A stretch of 64,000 nt of DNA, from assembly GCF_014648395.1 (NCBI RefSeq), contig NZ_BMRA01000011.1, positions 23,567 to 87,566 on the forward strand. The letters are read 5' to 3'. A program made the translations under genes and the position numbers. This document shows, piece by piece, positions 51,253-59,259 of this stretch. The notes beneath the pieces are model-generated. The model did not search any database and was not told where the DNA came from. It was given only the letters and a program-made list of their open reading frames with translations. Positions within the stretch are counted from its first letter, which is position 1. Each line of letters starts with the position of its first letter. This DNA is from Micromonospora fulviviridis. Lineage in GTDB: Bacteria > Actinomycetota > Actinomycetes > Mycobacteriales > Micromonosporaceae.

Positions 51253-52812
51253 GTGACGACAAGCCTCCAGCGCCCGGTAACCAACACAGGCCGGAGCAAG
51301 AGCGTGCGGCACGTCGACAGCTTCGAGATCCAGCCGCCGACTCCGCCGTCGCACAACGGCGTACCCCGGTTGGCGTGGGCCCGTGCCCGGCGCCGGGTGT
51401 CCCGCTGGCATCGCCCCTACATCGCCATCCTCCTGCTGCTCGACTTCGGCGCGGCGGCGCTGGCCAGCTTCCTGGCCATCCAGATCTTCGAGCAGGCCGA
51501 CTCGGGCTTCCGGCACGCGCCCCAGTCGTGGTTCTACACGGTCGCGTTCGTGCTGCTGCCGCTCGGCTGGCTGCTCATCCTGTGGGGCAACCGGGCCTAC
51601 GACCGGCGCTACCTCGGGCTCGGGCCGGACGAGTTCAAACGGGTGACCCGGGCCGGCGTGGCGGTCGCCGCCACCGTCTCCTTCATCGCCTTCGCGACGA
51701 AGACCTACTCGCTCTCCCGGTGGACGGTCGGCTTCGCCCTGCTCGGCGCGATGCTGCTGATCCTGCTGGTCCGGATGGTGGCCCGGCTGGCGCTGCACAC
51801 CGTCCGCCGCCGCATCGGCCAGGCCGGGCACCGGATGGTGCTGGTCGGCACCCTGCCGGAGTGCCTGGAGGTCTACACCGCGGTCACCCGCAACCCCGGG
51901 GCCGGGCTGGTCCCGGTGGCCATCCACCTCACCGACGGGTACGCCGCCGCCCGCGGCATCGAGACCCCGGTGCCGGTCTACGCCGGCCGGGACGTGCTCG
52001 CCCTGGTGCGTGAGGTCGGCGGGGACACCATCGCGGTCTGCGGCTCGGCCAGCGCCGAGCCGGGCGAGCTGCGCCGGATGGCCTGGCAGCTGGAGGGCTC
52101 CGGCGTCGACCTGGTGGTCGCGCCCCAGCTCACCGACATCGCCGGCCCGCGGGTGCACATCCGCCCCATCGAGGGCCTGCCGCTGCTGCACGTCGAGGAG
52201 CCGACCCTGTCCGGGCCGGCGCTGCTGGCCAAGAGCCTGATGGACCGGGTCGCCGCCGGGCTGGGCCTGGTGCTGCTGGCCCCGCTCTTCGCCGCGATCG
52301 CGATCGCCATCCGGATCTCCGACCGCGGGCCGGTCTTCTTCCGGCAGCCCCGGGTCGGGCACGAGGGGCGGACCTTCCGGGTCTGGAAGTTCCGCACCAT
52401 GTACGTCGACGCCGAGGAGCGGCTGGCCGGCCTGGTCGACCAGAACGAGACCGACGGCATGCTGTTCAAGATGAAGCAGGACCCCCGGGTCTTCCCGGTG
52501 GGCCGCTTCCTGCGCGCCTCCTCCCTGGACGAGCTGCCCCAGCTGATCAACGTGCTCTGGGGCGAGATGTCGCTGGTCGGCCCGCGCCCGCTCCCCGCCG
52601 ACGACGGCGACTTCCTGGGCGACGTCCGGCGCCGGCTGCTGGTCCGTCCGGGCATGACGGGGCTGTGGCAGGTCTCCGGCCGCTCCGACCTCTCCTGGGA
52701 CGAGGCGGTCCGGCTCGACCTCTACTACGTCGACAACTGGTCGCTGGCATACGACCTGAGCATCCTGTGGCGGACCGTCGGGGTGGTGCTCGCCCGCAAG
52801 GGCGCCTACTAG
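51253..52812 (+). CDS. Polyprenyl glycosylphosphotransferase (WbaP/CpsE type), initiates exopolysaccharide synthesis
   Basis: 519 aa. Four hydrophobic helices at ~50-160, a cytoplasmic CoA_binding_3-like region, a fifth helix (GLGLVLLAPLFAAIAIAI), then the catalytic bacterial-sugar-transferase domain: FFRQPRVGHEGRTFRVWKFR, RASSLDELPQLINVLWGEMS, LVGPRPLP and RPGMTGLWQVSGR. It transfers a sugar-1-phosphate from a UDP-sugar to undecaprenyl phosphate as the first step of repeat-unit synthesis. GTG 51253 is the start. It is outside the main cluster but fits it. Confidence 0.92.
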   Translation: MTTSLQRPVTNTGRSKSVRHVDSFEIQPPTPPSHNGVPRLAWARARRRVSRWHRPYIAILLLLDFGAAALASFLAIQIFEQADSGFRHAPQSWFYTVAFVLLPLGWLLILWGNRAYDRRYLGLGPDEFKRVTRAGVAVAATVSFIAFATKTYSLSRWTVGFALLGAMLLILLVRMVARLALHTVRRRIGQAGHRMVLVGTLPECLEVYTAVTRNPGAGLVPVAIHLTDGYAAARGIETPVPVYAGRDVLALVREVGGDTIAVCGSASAEPGELRRMAWQLEGSGVDLVVAPQLTDIAGPRVHIRPIEGLPLLHVEEPTLSGPALLAKSLMDRVAAGLGLVLLAPLFAAIAIAIRISDRGPVFFRQPRVGHEGRTFRVWKFRTMYVDAEERLAGLVDQNETDGMLFKMKQDPRVFPVGRFLRASSLDELPQLINVLWGEMSLVGPRPLPADDGDFLGDVRRRLLVRPGMTGLWQVSGRSDLSWDEAVRLDLYYVDNWSLAYDLSILWRTVGVVLARKGAY

Positions 52813-52848
52813 GCGGAACGCCCGGAGCGACCGACGCGGGAGGTCACG

Positions 52849-54051
52849 TTGCTCCAGGAGGAGATCCGCCGGCGCAACCTCGGCACCCTGCTCCGGCACG
52901 TCCACCTGGACGGATCGGTCTCCCGCGCGGCGCTGGCGGAGCGGATGGGCCTGAACCGCAGCACGATCATGGCTCTGACCTCGGAACTGACCGCCGCGGG
53001 ACTGGTCCGCGAGGAGGCGCCGACGGACACCGGCCGGACCGGGCGGCCGTCGCTGGTGGTCCGGCCCGAGACCGCCGGGGTGTACGTGCTGGCGTTCGAC
53101 GTCGCCGTGGACTGGGTGACCGCCGCCCGCGTCGGGCTGGGCGGCGTCCTGCTGGACCGCAGGTGGGCGTCCCGCCCCCGCGCGGGCGCCGACCTCGACC
53201 GGGTGGTCGACGTCCTCGCCGGGTTCGGTCGTCAACTGCTCGACGCGGCCCCACCGGAGGCGGTGTGCGTCGGGTTGGGCGCGTCGTACTGCGGGATGAT
53301 CCGGCCGGGCGACGGGATGGTCCGGTTCGGGCCGGACCTGGGGTGGGTGGACCAGGCGTTCGGTGCCGAACTCGGCCGCCGGCTGGGCCTGCCCCGGCCG
53401 GTGCCGGTGGGCAACGAGGCCCACCTCGGGGCGGTGGCCGAGCAGCGACGCGGCGCGGGCGTCGGCTTCCAGAACATGATCTACCTGCACGGCGACGTCG
53501 GCGTGGGCGGCGGGATCATCGTCGGCGGCAGGCTGCTCGACGGTGACGGCGGCTACGCCTGCGAGCTGGGGCACATGGTGGTCAACCCGCATCACGGGCG
53601 GCCCTGCGGGTGCGGCTCCCACGGCTGCCTGGAGGCGGAGGTCGGCGAGCGGGCCCTGCTGGACGCCGCCGGGCGGCCGGCCGACCTGTTCGGCCGTGCG
53701 GCCCTCCGGGACGTGGTGACCGACGCCGGCCGGGGCGACCCGGCGGCCCGCGAGGCGCTGCGCCGCATCGGCGACTGGCTCGGGGTCGGCGTGGCGAACC
53801 TGATCAACCTGTTCAACCCGGGCATCGTGATCTTCGGCGGGATGCTGCGCGACGTCTATTCCGGCGCGGCGGACCCGGTCCGGGCCCGCATCGCCGCCAA
53901 CGTGCTGCCCGTGGCCAGGGAACGCGTACGGCTGCGCACCTCGGCGCTCGGCGACGACGCCACCCTGGTCGGCGCCGCCGAACTGGGCTTCACGGAGCTG
54001 CTGGCCGATCCGCTGGGCGGCGCCGTCCCGGCCCTGCCACCCCGGTGGTAG
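52849..54051 (+). CDS. ROK-family transcriptional regulator
   Basis: 400 aa. TTG start 52849 with GGGAGGT upstream. N-terminal winged helix (RAALAERMGLNRSTIMALTS) is followed by the ROK fold with sugar-kinase motifs: VGLGASYCGMI, HGDVGVGGGIIVGG and the zinc motif PCGCGSHGCLEAE. It is probably a sugar-responsive repressor (XylR/NagC-like); the kinase part may be inactive. No sugar transporter lies nearby, so the target is unclear. It follows the glycosylphosphotransferase gene by 36 nt. Confidence 0.88.
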   Translation: MLQEEIRRRNLGTLLRHVHLDGSVSRAALAERMGLNRSTIMALTSELTAAGLVREEAPTDTGRTGRPSLVVRPETAGVYVLAFDVAVDWVTAARVGLGGVLLDRRWASRPRAGADLDRVVDVLAGFGRQLLDAAPPEAVCVGLGASYCGMIRPGDGMVRFGPDLGWVDQAFGAELGRRLGLPRPVPVGNEAHLGAVAEQRRGAGVGFQNMIYLHGDVGVGGGIIVGGRLLDGDGGYACELGHMVVNPHHGRPCGCGSHGCLEAEVGERALLDAAGRPADLFGRAALRDVVTDAGRGDPAAREALRRIGDWLGVGVANLINLFNPGIVIFGGMLRDVYSGAADPVRARIAANVLPVARERVRLRTSALGDDATLVGAAELGFTELLADPLGGAVPALPPRW

Positions 54052-54105
54052 GTCGCGAGCGACGCGGGGTTGGCGTTGCGGCCGCCACCGGTCAGGATCT
54101 GTGTC

Positions 54106-55329
54106 GTGGGTGGCAACCTCTCGGCCGTGTTCGGCGTCGTCTCGCTGGTCACCGCGCTGGCCGCGGCGCTCTGGGCGGTGCTGCGGCTGCGCGCCCGCCG
54201 GGGCATCGCCACGGCCACCCAGCGGGCCACGTACGAGGTGCTGCACACCGCCGGGCTCGCCGCCGAGCCGCTGCGGGGCGGCCTGAGCGAGGCGGGCGCG
54301 GCGAAGGCCGTACGCCATCTGCGGGCCCTGGTGGGGGCGGCCGGGCTGGCCCTCACGGACCGGGACGTGCTGCTCGCCCTCGACGGGCACGGCACGCATC
54401 ACGGCGACCAGCTGCTCGCGGCGGCCCGGAAGGCGGTCGGCACCGGGCGCTCGACCGTGCTGCGCGAGTCGGAGCTGCACTGCGACCTGGTCGACTGCCC
54501 GGTCCGGGGCGCCGTGGTGGCCCCGCTGAGCGCCGACGGCCGGGTGGTCGGGGCGCTGGTGGCGGTGGCCGACGAGCAGCCGGCCCCGGGGCTGGTGCAG
54601 GCGACCCTGGAGACCGCGCACTGGGCCGGTGACCAGCTCGCCCTGGCCGAGCTGGACTCCTCCCGTGAGCGCCTCGCCCGGGCCGAGGTACGCGCGCTGC
54701 GCGCCCAGATCAGCCCGCACTTCATCTACAACGCGCTGACCGCGATCGGCTCGTTCGTCCGGACCGACCCGGAGCGGGCCCGCGAGCTGATCCTGGAGTT
54801 CGCCGAGTTCACCCGCTACTCGTTCCGGGCGCACGGGGAGTTCACCACGCTCGCCGAGGAGCTGCGCTCGATCGACCGCTACCTGACCATCGAGCGGGCC
54901 CGCTTCGGCGAGCGGCTCCAGGTGCGGCTCCAGATCGCGCCGGAGGTGCTGCCGGTGACCCTGCCGTTCCTCTGCCTCCAGCCGTTGGTCGAGAACGCGG
55001 TCCGCCACGGGTTGTCCCGCAAGCCGGGCACCGGCATGGTGAGCATCGAGGCCCGGGACGCGGGCGCCGAGTGCCACATCACGGTGGAGGACGACGGGGT
55101 GGGGATGGATCCGACGACGCTGACCGCCGGCATCGCCGAGGTCTCCGGCGCCGGCAGCGACCCGGCGGACGACCCGGGCCAGCACGTCGGCCTCTCGAAC
55201 GTCGACGAGCGGCTCCGGTCGGCCTTCGGGGACCGGTTCGGCCTGGTCGTCGAGACCGGCCTGGGCTCGGGTACGAAGGTCAGCATGCGGGTGCCGAAGT
55301 TCCATCCCGGGGTACGGGCGACGTCATGA
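54106..55329 (+). CDS. LytS-type sensor histidine kinase
   Basis: 407 aa from GTG 54106 (AGGA upstream). One membrane helix near the N-terminus (VFGVVSLVTALAAALWAVL), a GAF-like region (~80-190), then His_kinase domain with ALRAQISPHFIYNALTAIGS (the conserved H-F-x-Y-N block), LQPLVENAVRHGL and GLSNVDERLRSAFG. Such kinases pair with LytTR regulators. It overlaps the response regulator gene by ATGA. The ligand of the GAF-like part is unknown. Confidence 0.87.
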   Translation: MGGNLSAVFGVVSLVTALAAALWAVLRLRARRGIATATQRATYEVLHTAGLAAEPLRGGLSEAGAAKAVRHLRALVGAAGLALTDRDVLLALDGHGTHHGDQLLAAARKAVGTGRSTVLRESELHCDLVDCPVRGAVVAPLSADGRVVGALVAVADEQPAPGLVQATLETAHWAGDQLALAELDSSRERLARAEVRALRAQISPHFIYNALTAIGSFVRTDPERARELILEFAEFTRYSFRAHGEFTTLAEELRSIDRYLTIERARFGERLQVRLQIAPEVLPVTLPFLCLQPLVENAVRHGLSRKPGTGMVSIEARDAGAECHITVEDDGVGMDPTTLTAGIAEVSGAGSDPADDPGQHVGLSNVDERLRSAFGDRFGLVVETGLGSGTKVSMRVPKFHPGVRATS

Positions 55330-56090
55330 ACGCCGCGACCGGATTTCTCCGTGTGCTGGCGGTCGACGACGAGCCGCCGGCGCTGGACGAGTTGGCCTAC
55401 CACCTGCGGGCCGATCCGCGGGTGGCCCGGCTGGACACCGCCGGCGACGCGACCGAGGCGTTGCGGGTGCTGCGCGACGGCGACGTGGACGTGGTCTTCC
55501 TGGACATCCGGATGCCCGGGCTGGACGGCATGGAGCTGGCCCGGGTGCTGCGCAGGTTCGCCCGGCCGCCGGCGATCGTGTTCGTGACCGCGTACGACGA
55601 CGGCGCGGTGGACGCCTTCGACCTGGGCGCCACGGACTACGTGCGCAAGCCGGTCCGCGCCGATCGGCTGGCCGAGTCGCTGCGCCGGGTGATCGGCGCG
55701 CGGGTGGTCCCCTCGCATCCGGCGGCGCTGGCCCGGGCCGAGGAGGATCCGACCATCCCGATCGAGCTGGCCGGCACCACCCGGATGCTGCCCCGCTCGG
55801 CGGTGCGCTGGGTGGAGGCGCAGGGCGACTACGCCCGGCTGCACACGTCGGACGGCTCGCACCTGGTCCGGGTGTCGCTGGCCACGCTGGCCGAGCGGTG
55901 GGCCGACGCGGGGTTCGTCCGGATCCACCGGTCCTACCTGGTGCAGCTCAAGCTGATCGCCGAGCTGCGGCTGGTCAACTCCGGCTACGTGGTGGTGATC
56001 GACGGGACCGAGCTGCCGGTGAGCCGCCGGCACACCCGGGAGCTGAAGGACAAGCTGGTCCGCGCGGCCAAGCAGGACTGGAACCGCTGA
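55326..56090 (+). CDS. LytTR-family response regulator
   Basis: 254 aa. The receiver domain has acidic pair AVDDEPPAL, phospho-acceptor in VVFLDIRMPG, Thr in FVTAYDD and Lys in YVRKPVRAD. The LytTR DNA-binding domain includes VEAQGDYARLHTSDGSHLVR, FVRIHRSYLVQL and VSRRHTRELKDKL. It regulates with the adjacent LytS-type kinase, classically cell-envelope and murein functions. Confidence 0.93.
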   Translation: MNAATGFLRVLAVDDEPPALDELAYHLRADPRVARLDTAGDATEALRVLRDGDVDVVFLDIRMPGLDGMELARVLRRFARPPAIVFVTAYDDGAVDAFDLGATDYVRKPVRADRLAESLRRVIGARVVPSHPAALARAEEDPTIPIELAGTTRMLPRSAVRWVEAQGDYARLHTSDGSHLVRVSLATLAERWADAGFVRIHRSYLVQLKLIAELRLVNSGYVVVIDGTELPVSRRHTRELKDKLVRAAKQDWNR

Positions 56091-56130
56091 TCCCAGAAAT
56101 TCTTCCGCTGGTCGGGAATACGCGCTCCTT

Positions 56131-56161
56131 GTCGTACGCTGTACGGGACGCCGTACGACAG
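56131..56161. promoter_or_regulatory. GTAC-rich palindromic operator, TetR-like
   Basis: TGTCGTACG (56131-56139) and CGTACGACA (56153-56161) form a 9-bp perfect inverted repeat; inside it CGTAC-GCT-GTACG is a 5-3-5 repeat. Nested GTAC repeats ~10 bp apart resemble sites bound by actinobacterial TetR-family repressors. It sits 12 nt upstream of ATG 56173. No TetR gene is in the window. Confidence 0.5.
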
Positions 56162-56172
56162 ATGGAGGCCGC

Positions 56173-56835
56173 ATGCCCGACAGCCGCTACGACGCCGCGA
56201 CCGAATTCGACCGTCAACTCGACCGCCTCGTGCTGCTCGGCTACCCCGCCCTGGCCGGGCTGACCGAGGACGCCTTCCGGGACCTGCTCACCCCGCTGCG
56301 CGGCGCGGCCGTCGCCGGGGCGGCCGACCTGTCCACACCCACCGATGGGCGAGTGCCCTTCCTGCTGGTGACCACCCGCGAGCTGGTGCCCGTCCAGGAG
56401 CGGATCGCGTTGACCACGCTCGCCGGCAAGCGGAAGCCCGGCATCCTCGACCGGAACTTCCCCGCCGACGACCTGCCGACGTTCGACCCGATCAAGGAGC
56501 TGGAGGTGCCCGCCGGGCCGGCGTACCTGCTCTTCGACGTCGACCGGGGCGAGGAGTACCGGAACCTGCCGCCCTCGACCGCGCTGGCGGAGATGACCAC
56601 CCGGGGCCGGCTGCCGATCACCATCGACGAGGGCCTCGCCTTCGTCACCCTGCACCCGCCGGCCCTGGCCAGCAACCGGTGCTTCTCGCTGGTCGGCTCC
56701 CGCTGCGGCGACAAGCGGGTGCCGGCGCTCTGGATCAGCCAGGGCGCGCCGAAGCTCGGCTGGTGCTGGTTCGGCAACCCGCACACCTGGCTCGGCTCGG
56801 CCACCGCCGATCCGGTACGCGTCGGACTGGAGTGA
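56173..56835 (+). CDS. DUF5701-like protein of unknown function
   Basis: 220 aa, soluble. Pattern RVPFLLVTTRELVPVQERI, DLPTFDPIKELEVPAGPAYL, PITIDEGLAFVTLHPPAL and APKLGWCWFGNPHTWLGSA resembles the DUF5701 family as I know it. Its C-terminal CGDKRVPALWISQGAPKLG is conserved-looking. GGAGG precedes the ATG. A palindrome overlaps the probable promoter, so it is likely repressed. No function is suggested by the neighbours. Confidence 0.6.
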   Translation: MPDSRYDAATEFDRQLDRLVLLGYPALAGLTEDAFRDLLTPLRGAAVAGAADLSTPTDGRVPFLLVTTRELVPVQERIALTTLAGKRKPGILDRNFPADDLPTFDPIKELEVPAGPAYLLFDVDRGEEYRNLPPSTALAEMTTRGRLPITIDEGLAFVTLHPPALASNRCFSLVGSRCGDKRVPALWISQGAPKLGWCWFGNPHTWLGSATADPVRVGLE

Positions 56836-56845
56836 GCGCGGCGTC

Positions 56846-56870
56846 GGCGCGGCCTCCGGTGGGCCGCGCC
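56846..56870. terminator. Hairpin between convergent genes
   Basis: GGCGCGGCC (56846-56854) pairs with GGCCGCGCC (56862-56870), loop 7 nt. Confidence 0.6.
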
Positions 56871-56881
56871 GGCACCGAGGC

Positions 56882-58102
56882 TCAGTGCGGCAGGGGAAAC
56901 CGGGTCCAGCCCGTGCCGTCGGTGGTCACGATGACGTGATCCGGTGCGGCGTCCGACCGGTCGTCCCGCCCGTAGAGCCAGGCCCGACCCTGGGCGACCC
57001 CGGCGGTCCCCTCCAGACTCCGGTAGTCGCGCGAGACGCTGAAGTGCCGTCCACCGTCCCGGCTGACCAGGAGCTTCGCCGAAGGCTCGGGTGCGTCGTC
57101 CCCCCAGAGCGACACCAGCAGCGAGCCGTCCGACCCGATCGTGAAGTTCGGGTTCGCCTGGGTCGCCGGCAGGTCCGTGCCGGTGTCGACCCAGGTCCGC
57201 CCACCGTCCGTGGTCCGTAGCAGCCTCGCCGGACCGGTCAGCGTCGTCGACCCGAGCGGGGGACCCGGCTCGATCAGCAGGTAACCCTCCCGCTCGTCGG
57301 CTCCGACGGCAGCCACCACGTTCGCCCCAACCTCGGGCCGCCAACTGGTCCAGGTCGCGCCCCGATCGGCGCTGCGCGCGACGATCATCGGCTGGTCCGG
57401 CTCGCCCGGCCAGTAGGTCACCCACACCGACCCGTCCGCCGCCGGATAGATGCTGAACGGCGGATACGGCGACGGTGACCTCCCGGCGAGCCGATACACC
57501 GTCGCCCCGTCCACCGCCAGTGGCTCCCGGACCGCACCGCAGCCCTGCTGGCAGAAGACCGGGCGGGCCTCCGCCGGGAACGCCGCCACCGGCACGATGG
57601 CCCGGTCCGCGTCCCGCCAGGTGCGGCCGCCGTCGGTGGACAGGTGTGACCCGGCTTCCTCACGGATGAGATAGACACCCTGTGCGAGCACGGCGTACTC
57701 CAGGTCCGGGGCATCGTCGTCAGGCCCGCAGGTGCTCGGCCGGTAGCGTGCCTCGTCCCAGTCGGACCAGGTCCGACCGCCGTCGTCGGTGTGCGCGAAC
57801 CAGACGGTGCACCGGAATCGGGTGATCGCCACCCCGGAATCCGGGTCGGTCAGCACGACCGCGCCAGCGCGGTCGGGACGGGCCGGCGGCTGGTCCGGGC
57901 CGGCCCAGCCGGTCCCGCCGGACCGCGCGGCCAGCGGCACCGCCGCCACGCCGGCCAGGGCCACCAGTACGGTCACCGCCAGCACCGCCGACCGCTGCCG
58001 GCGGCGGGACCGGGCTGCTGCCCGCAGGTCGGCCAGGGGCGGTTGCCGTACCGCCTCCGCCACGGTCTCCACGTCGAAGCCGGTGAACTCACGATCGGAC
58101 AT
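56882..58102 (-). CDS. Single-pass membrane protein with BNR/sialidase-like extracellular propeller, putative anti-sigma partner
   Basis: 406 aa. A ~40-residue cytoplasmic, Arg-rich N-terminus, one membrane helix (SAVLAVTVLVALAGVAAVPL), and an extracellular domain with BNR/Asp-box motifs (TDDGGRTWS, STDGGRTWR, TTDGGRTWV, SRDGGRHFS). It overlaps the sigma factor gene by 14 nt, the common layout of sigma/anti-sigma pairs, but lacks the zinc-binding HxxxCxxC motif of ZAS anti-sigma factors. A parallel module is at 60921. The ectodomain may sense a glycan. Role inferred. Confidence 0.65.
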   Translation of the reverse strand: MSDREFTGFDVETVAEAVRQPPLADLRAAARSRRRQRSAVLAVTVLVALAGVAAVPLAARSGGTGWAGPDQPPARPDRAGAVVLTDPDSGVAITRFRCTVWFAHTDDGGRTWSDWDEARYRPSTCGPDDDAPDLEYAVLAQGVYLIREEAGSHLSTDGGRTWRDADRAIVPVAAFPAEARPVFCQQGCGAVREPLAVDGATVYRLAGRSPSPYPPFSIYPAADGSVWVTYWPGEPDQPMIVARSADRGATWTSWRPEVGANVVAAVGADEREGYLLIEPGPPLGSTTLTGPARLLRTTDGGRTWVDTGTDLPATQANPNFTIGSDGSLLVSLWGDDAPEPSAKLLVSRDGGRHFSVSRDYRSLEGTAGVAQGRAWLYGRDDRSDAAPDHVIVTTDGTGWTRFPLPH

Positions 58103-58607
58103 CGATCCTCCCGGTGCTGTTGTCGGCGGACTCGGGGTCGGAGAGCAGCACGGCCAGGGCCTGGCGGCCGCGGGAGAGCCGGGACTTGACCGTGCCGGGG
58201 GAGACGCCCAGCGTCGCCGCGACCTCGTCCACCGGCAGGTCGACCAGGTAGTGCAGGGCCAGCGCCTGCCGCTGTCCCTCGGGCAGCCCGCGCAGCGCGG
58301 CCAGCAGGGCCAGGTGCTCGGGCGACCGGTCGGCCACGGCGGGTGGCGGACCGATCCGCCGCAGCAGGGTGTCCAACACCCGGCGCCGCCGGTGCCGGCT
58401 GCGGGCGACGTTCACCGCCACCCGGCGCAGCCACGCCTCCGGGTTGTCCAGACCGGCGAGCCGCCGGGGCGCGGCCAGCGCGCGGGTGAACGCCTCCTGG
58501 ACCGCCTCCTGCGCCTCGCCCAGATCACCGGTCACCGCGTACAACTGGACGACCAGCCGGCGGAAACAGCCGGCGTACAGCTCGGAGATCAGCTCACCGT
58601 CGGACAC
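58089..58607 (-). CDS. SigE-type (ECF-like) RNA polymerase sigma factor
   Basis: 172 aa from GTG 58607, chosen because GGGGAGG lies 6 nt upstream; a GTG at 58613 lies against the site. Sigma-2 is LYAVTGDLGEAQEAVQEAF with RLAGLDNPEAWLRRVAVNV, and sigma-4 is LPEGQRQALALHYLVDLPVD and GVSPGTVKSRLSRGR, the helix-turn-helix. It belongs to the SigE family of short actinobacterial sigma factors. It is read divergently from the symporter operon, with a DnaA-box cluster between. Confidence 0.9.
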   Translation of the reverse strand: MSDGELISELYAGCFRRLVVQLYAVTGDLGEAQEAVQEAFTRALAAPRRLAGLDNPEAWLRRVAVNVARSRHRRRRVLDTLLRRIGPPPAVADRSPEHLALLAALRGLPEGQRQALALHYLVDLPVDEVAATLGVSPGTVKSRLSRGRQALAVLLSDPESADNSTGRIDVRS

Positions 58608-58690
58608 CGTCACCTCCCCTCTCCACCTGTTCCACTCACCAGGCGGACGGAAGGTTCCAGGCAACGCTCAGAAGGTGGCATCCCGCTCCG

Positions 58691-58763
58691 TCGTCCACAA
58701 CGAGGCGGCCGTCATCCACCGGGTTGTCCACAGGAGTGAAGCGTTATCCACAAGTTGTGCACA
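58691..58763 (+). other. Cluster of DnaA-box-like 9-mers
   Basis: In 73 nt and all in one orientation: TCGTCCACA (58691), TTGTCCACA (58724, the actinobacterial consensus), TTATCCACA (58744, the E. coli consensus) and TTGTGCACA (58755), plus a weaker TCATCCACC at 58712. They lie between a sigma factor gene and a symporter operon, upstream of a TTGACA. No dnaA, dnaN or AT-rich unwinding element is nearby, so this is not oriC. It could be a DnaA-titration or DnaA-regulated site. Confidence 0.8.
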
Positions 58764-58780
58764 GGGCCGTCCCGGTCCTC

Positions 58781-58808
58781 TTGACATTCCCGCTGATCAG
58801 GCGAGACT
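58781..58808 (+). promoter_or_regulatory. Promoter of the DUF485-symporter operon, possibly leaderless
   Basis: TTGACA (58781-58786) is followed after 16 nt by GAGACT (58803-58808). Initiation would fall at or just before ATG 58816, so the mRNA may be leaderless; the only SD-like GAGG abuts the ATG. The -10 is weak. Confidence 0.4.
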
Positions 58809-58815
58809 GCCGAGG

Positions 58816-59259
58816 ATGACCGGAGCGGAGGAGCGGGACGTTCCGGGGCGGCCCGCGCAGGCGGCTCCGGTGCCCGTCCCGCGCGCCCCGCAGCCGGCCA
58901 GGACCCGCGTCGTGCTGGCCGAGGTCTCCCGGCCGGGCAGCCGCGCCGACCGCACCCGCTCGGAGCTGACCCAGCAGACCCGGGTCGGCGAGACGCTGGT
59001 GCAGGGCCTCGTGCGGGCCCAGCTCTCGCTGGCCCTGCGGTTGAGCCTGCTGGTGCTGATCGGGCTGGGCGGCCTGCCCTGGCTCTTCGCCATCGCGCCC
59101 TCGGTCGGCCGGGTCACCGTGCTCGGCGTCAACCTGCCCTGGCTGCTGCTCGGTGTGGTCGCCTTCCCGTTCCTCATCGTGGTCGGCTGGGCGTACGTGC
59201 GGCTGGCGGAGCGGAACGAGCAGGACTTCACCGACCTGGTCCAGCGGCCGGAGCGCTGA
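58816..59259 (+). CDS. DUF485 family membrane protein, partner of the symporter
   Basis: 147 aa. A Pro/Arg-rich cytoplasmic start (~60 residues), then two membrane helices (LSLLVLIGLGGLPWLFAI and LPWLLLGVVAFPFLIVVGWA), ending VRLAERNEQDFTDLV. DUF485 (YjcH-like) proteins nearly always sit beside acetate/pyruvate-type sodium:solute symporters. The stop overlaps the symporter ATG (TGATG), which supports joint production. Confidence 0.82.
   Translation: MTGAEERDVPGRPAQAAPVPVPRAPQPARTRVVLAEVSRPGSRADRTRSELTQQTRVGETLVQGLVRAQLSLALRLSLLVLIGLGGLPWLFAIAPSVGRVTVLGVNLPWLLLGVVAFPFLIVVGWAYVRLAERNEQDFTDLVQRPER

Noticed and set aside
51229..55305. A very long minus-strand open frame (1358 aa) opposite the glycosylphosphotransferase, ROK and kinase genes
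   Set aside because: Its composition is Gly/His/Gln/Arg low-complexity, the plus-strand genes in the same place have clear domains and ribosome-binding sites, and long antisense frames are common at this GC content.
58691..58763. Reading the DnaA-box cluster as the chromosomal origin
   Set aside because: No dnaA, dnaN, AT-rich unwinding element or large intergenic region is present; only a 208-nt gap with about five boxes.
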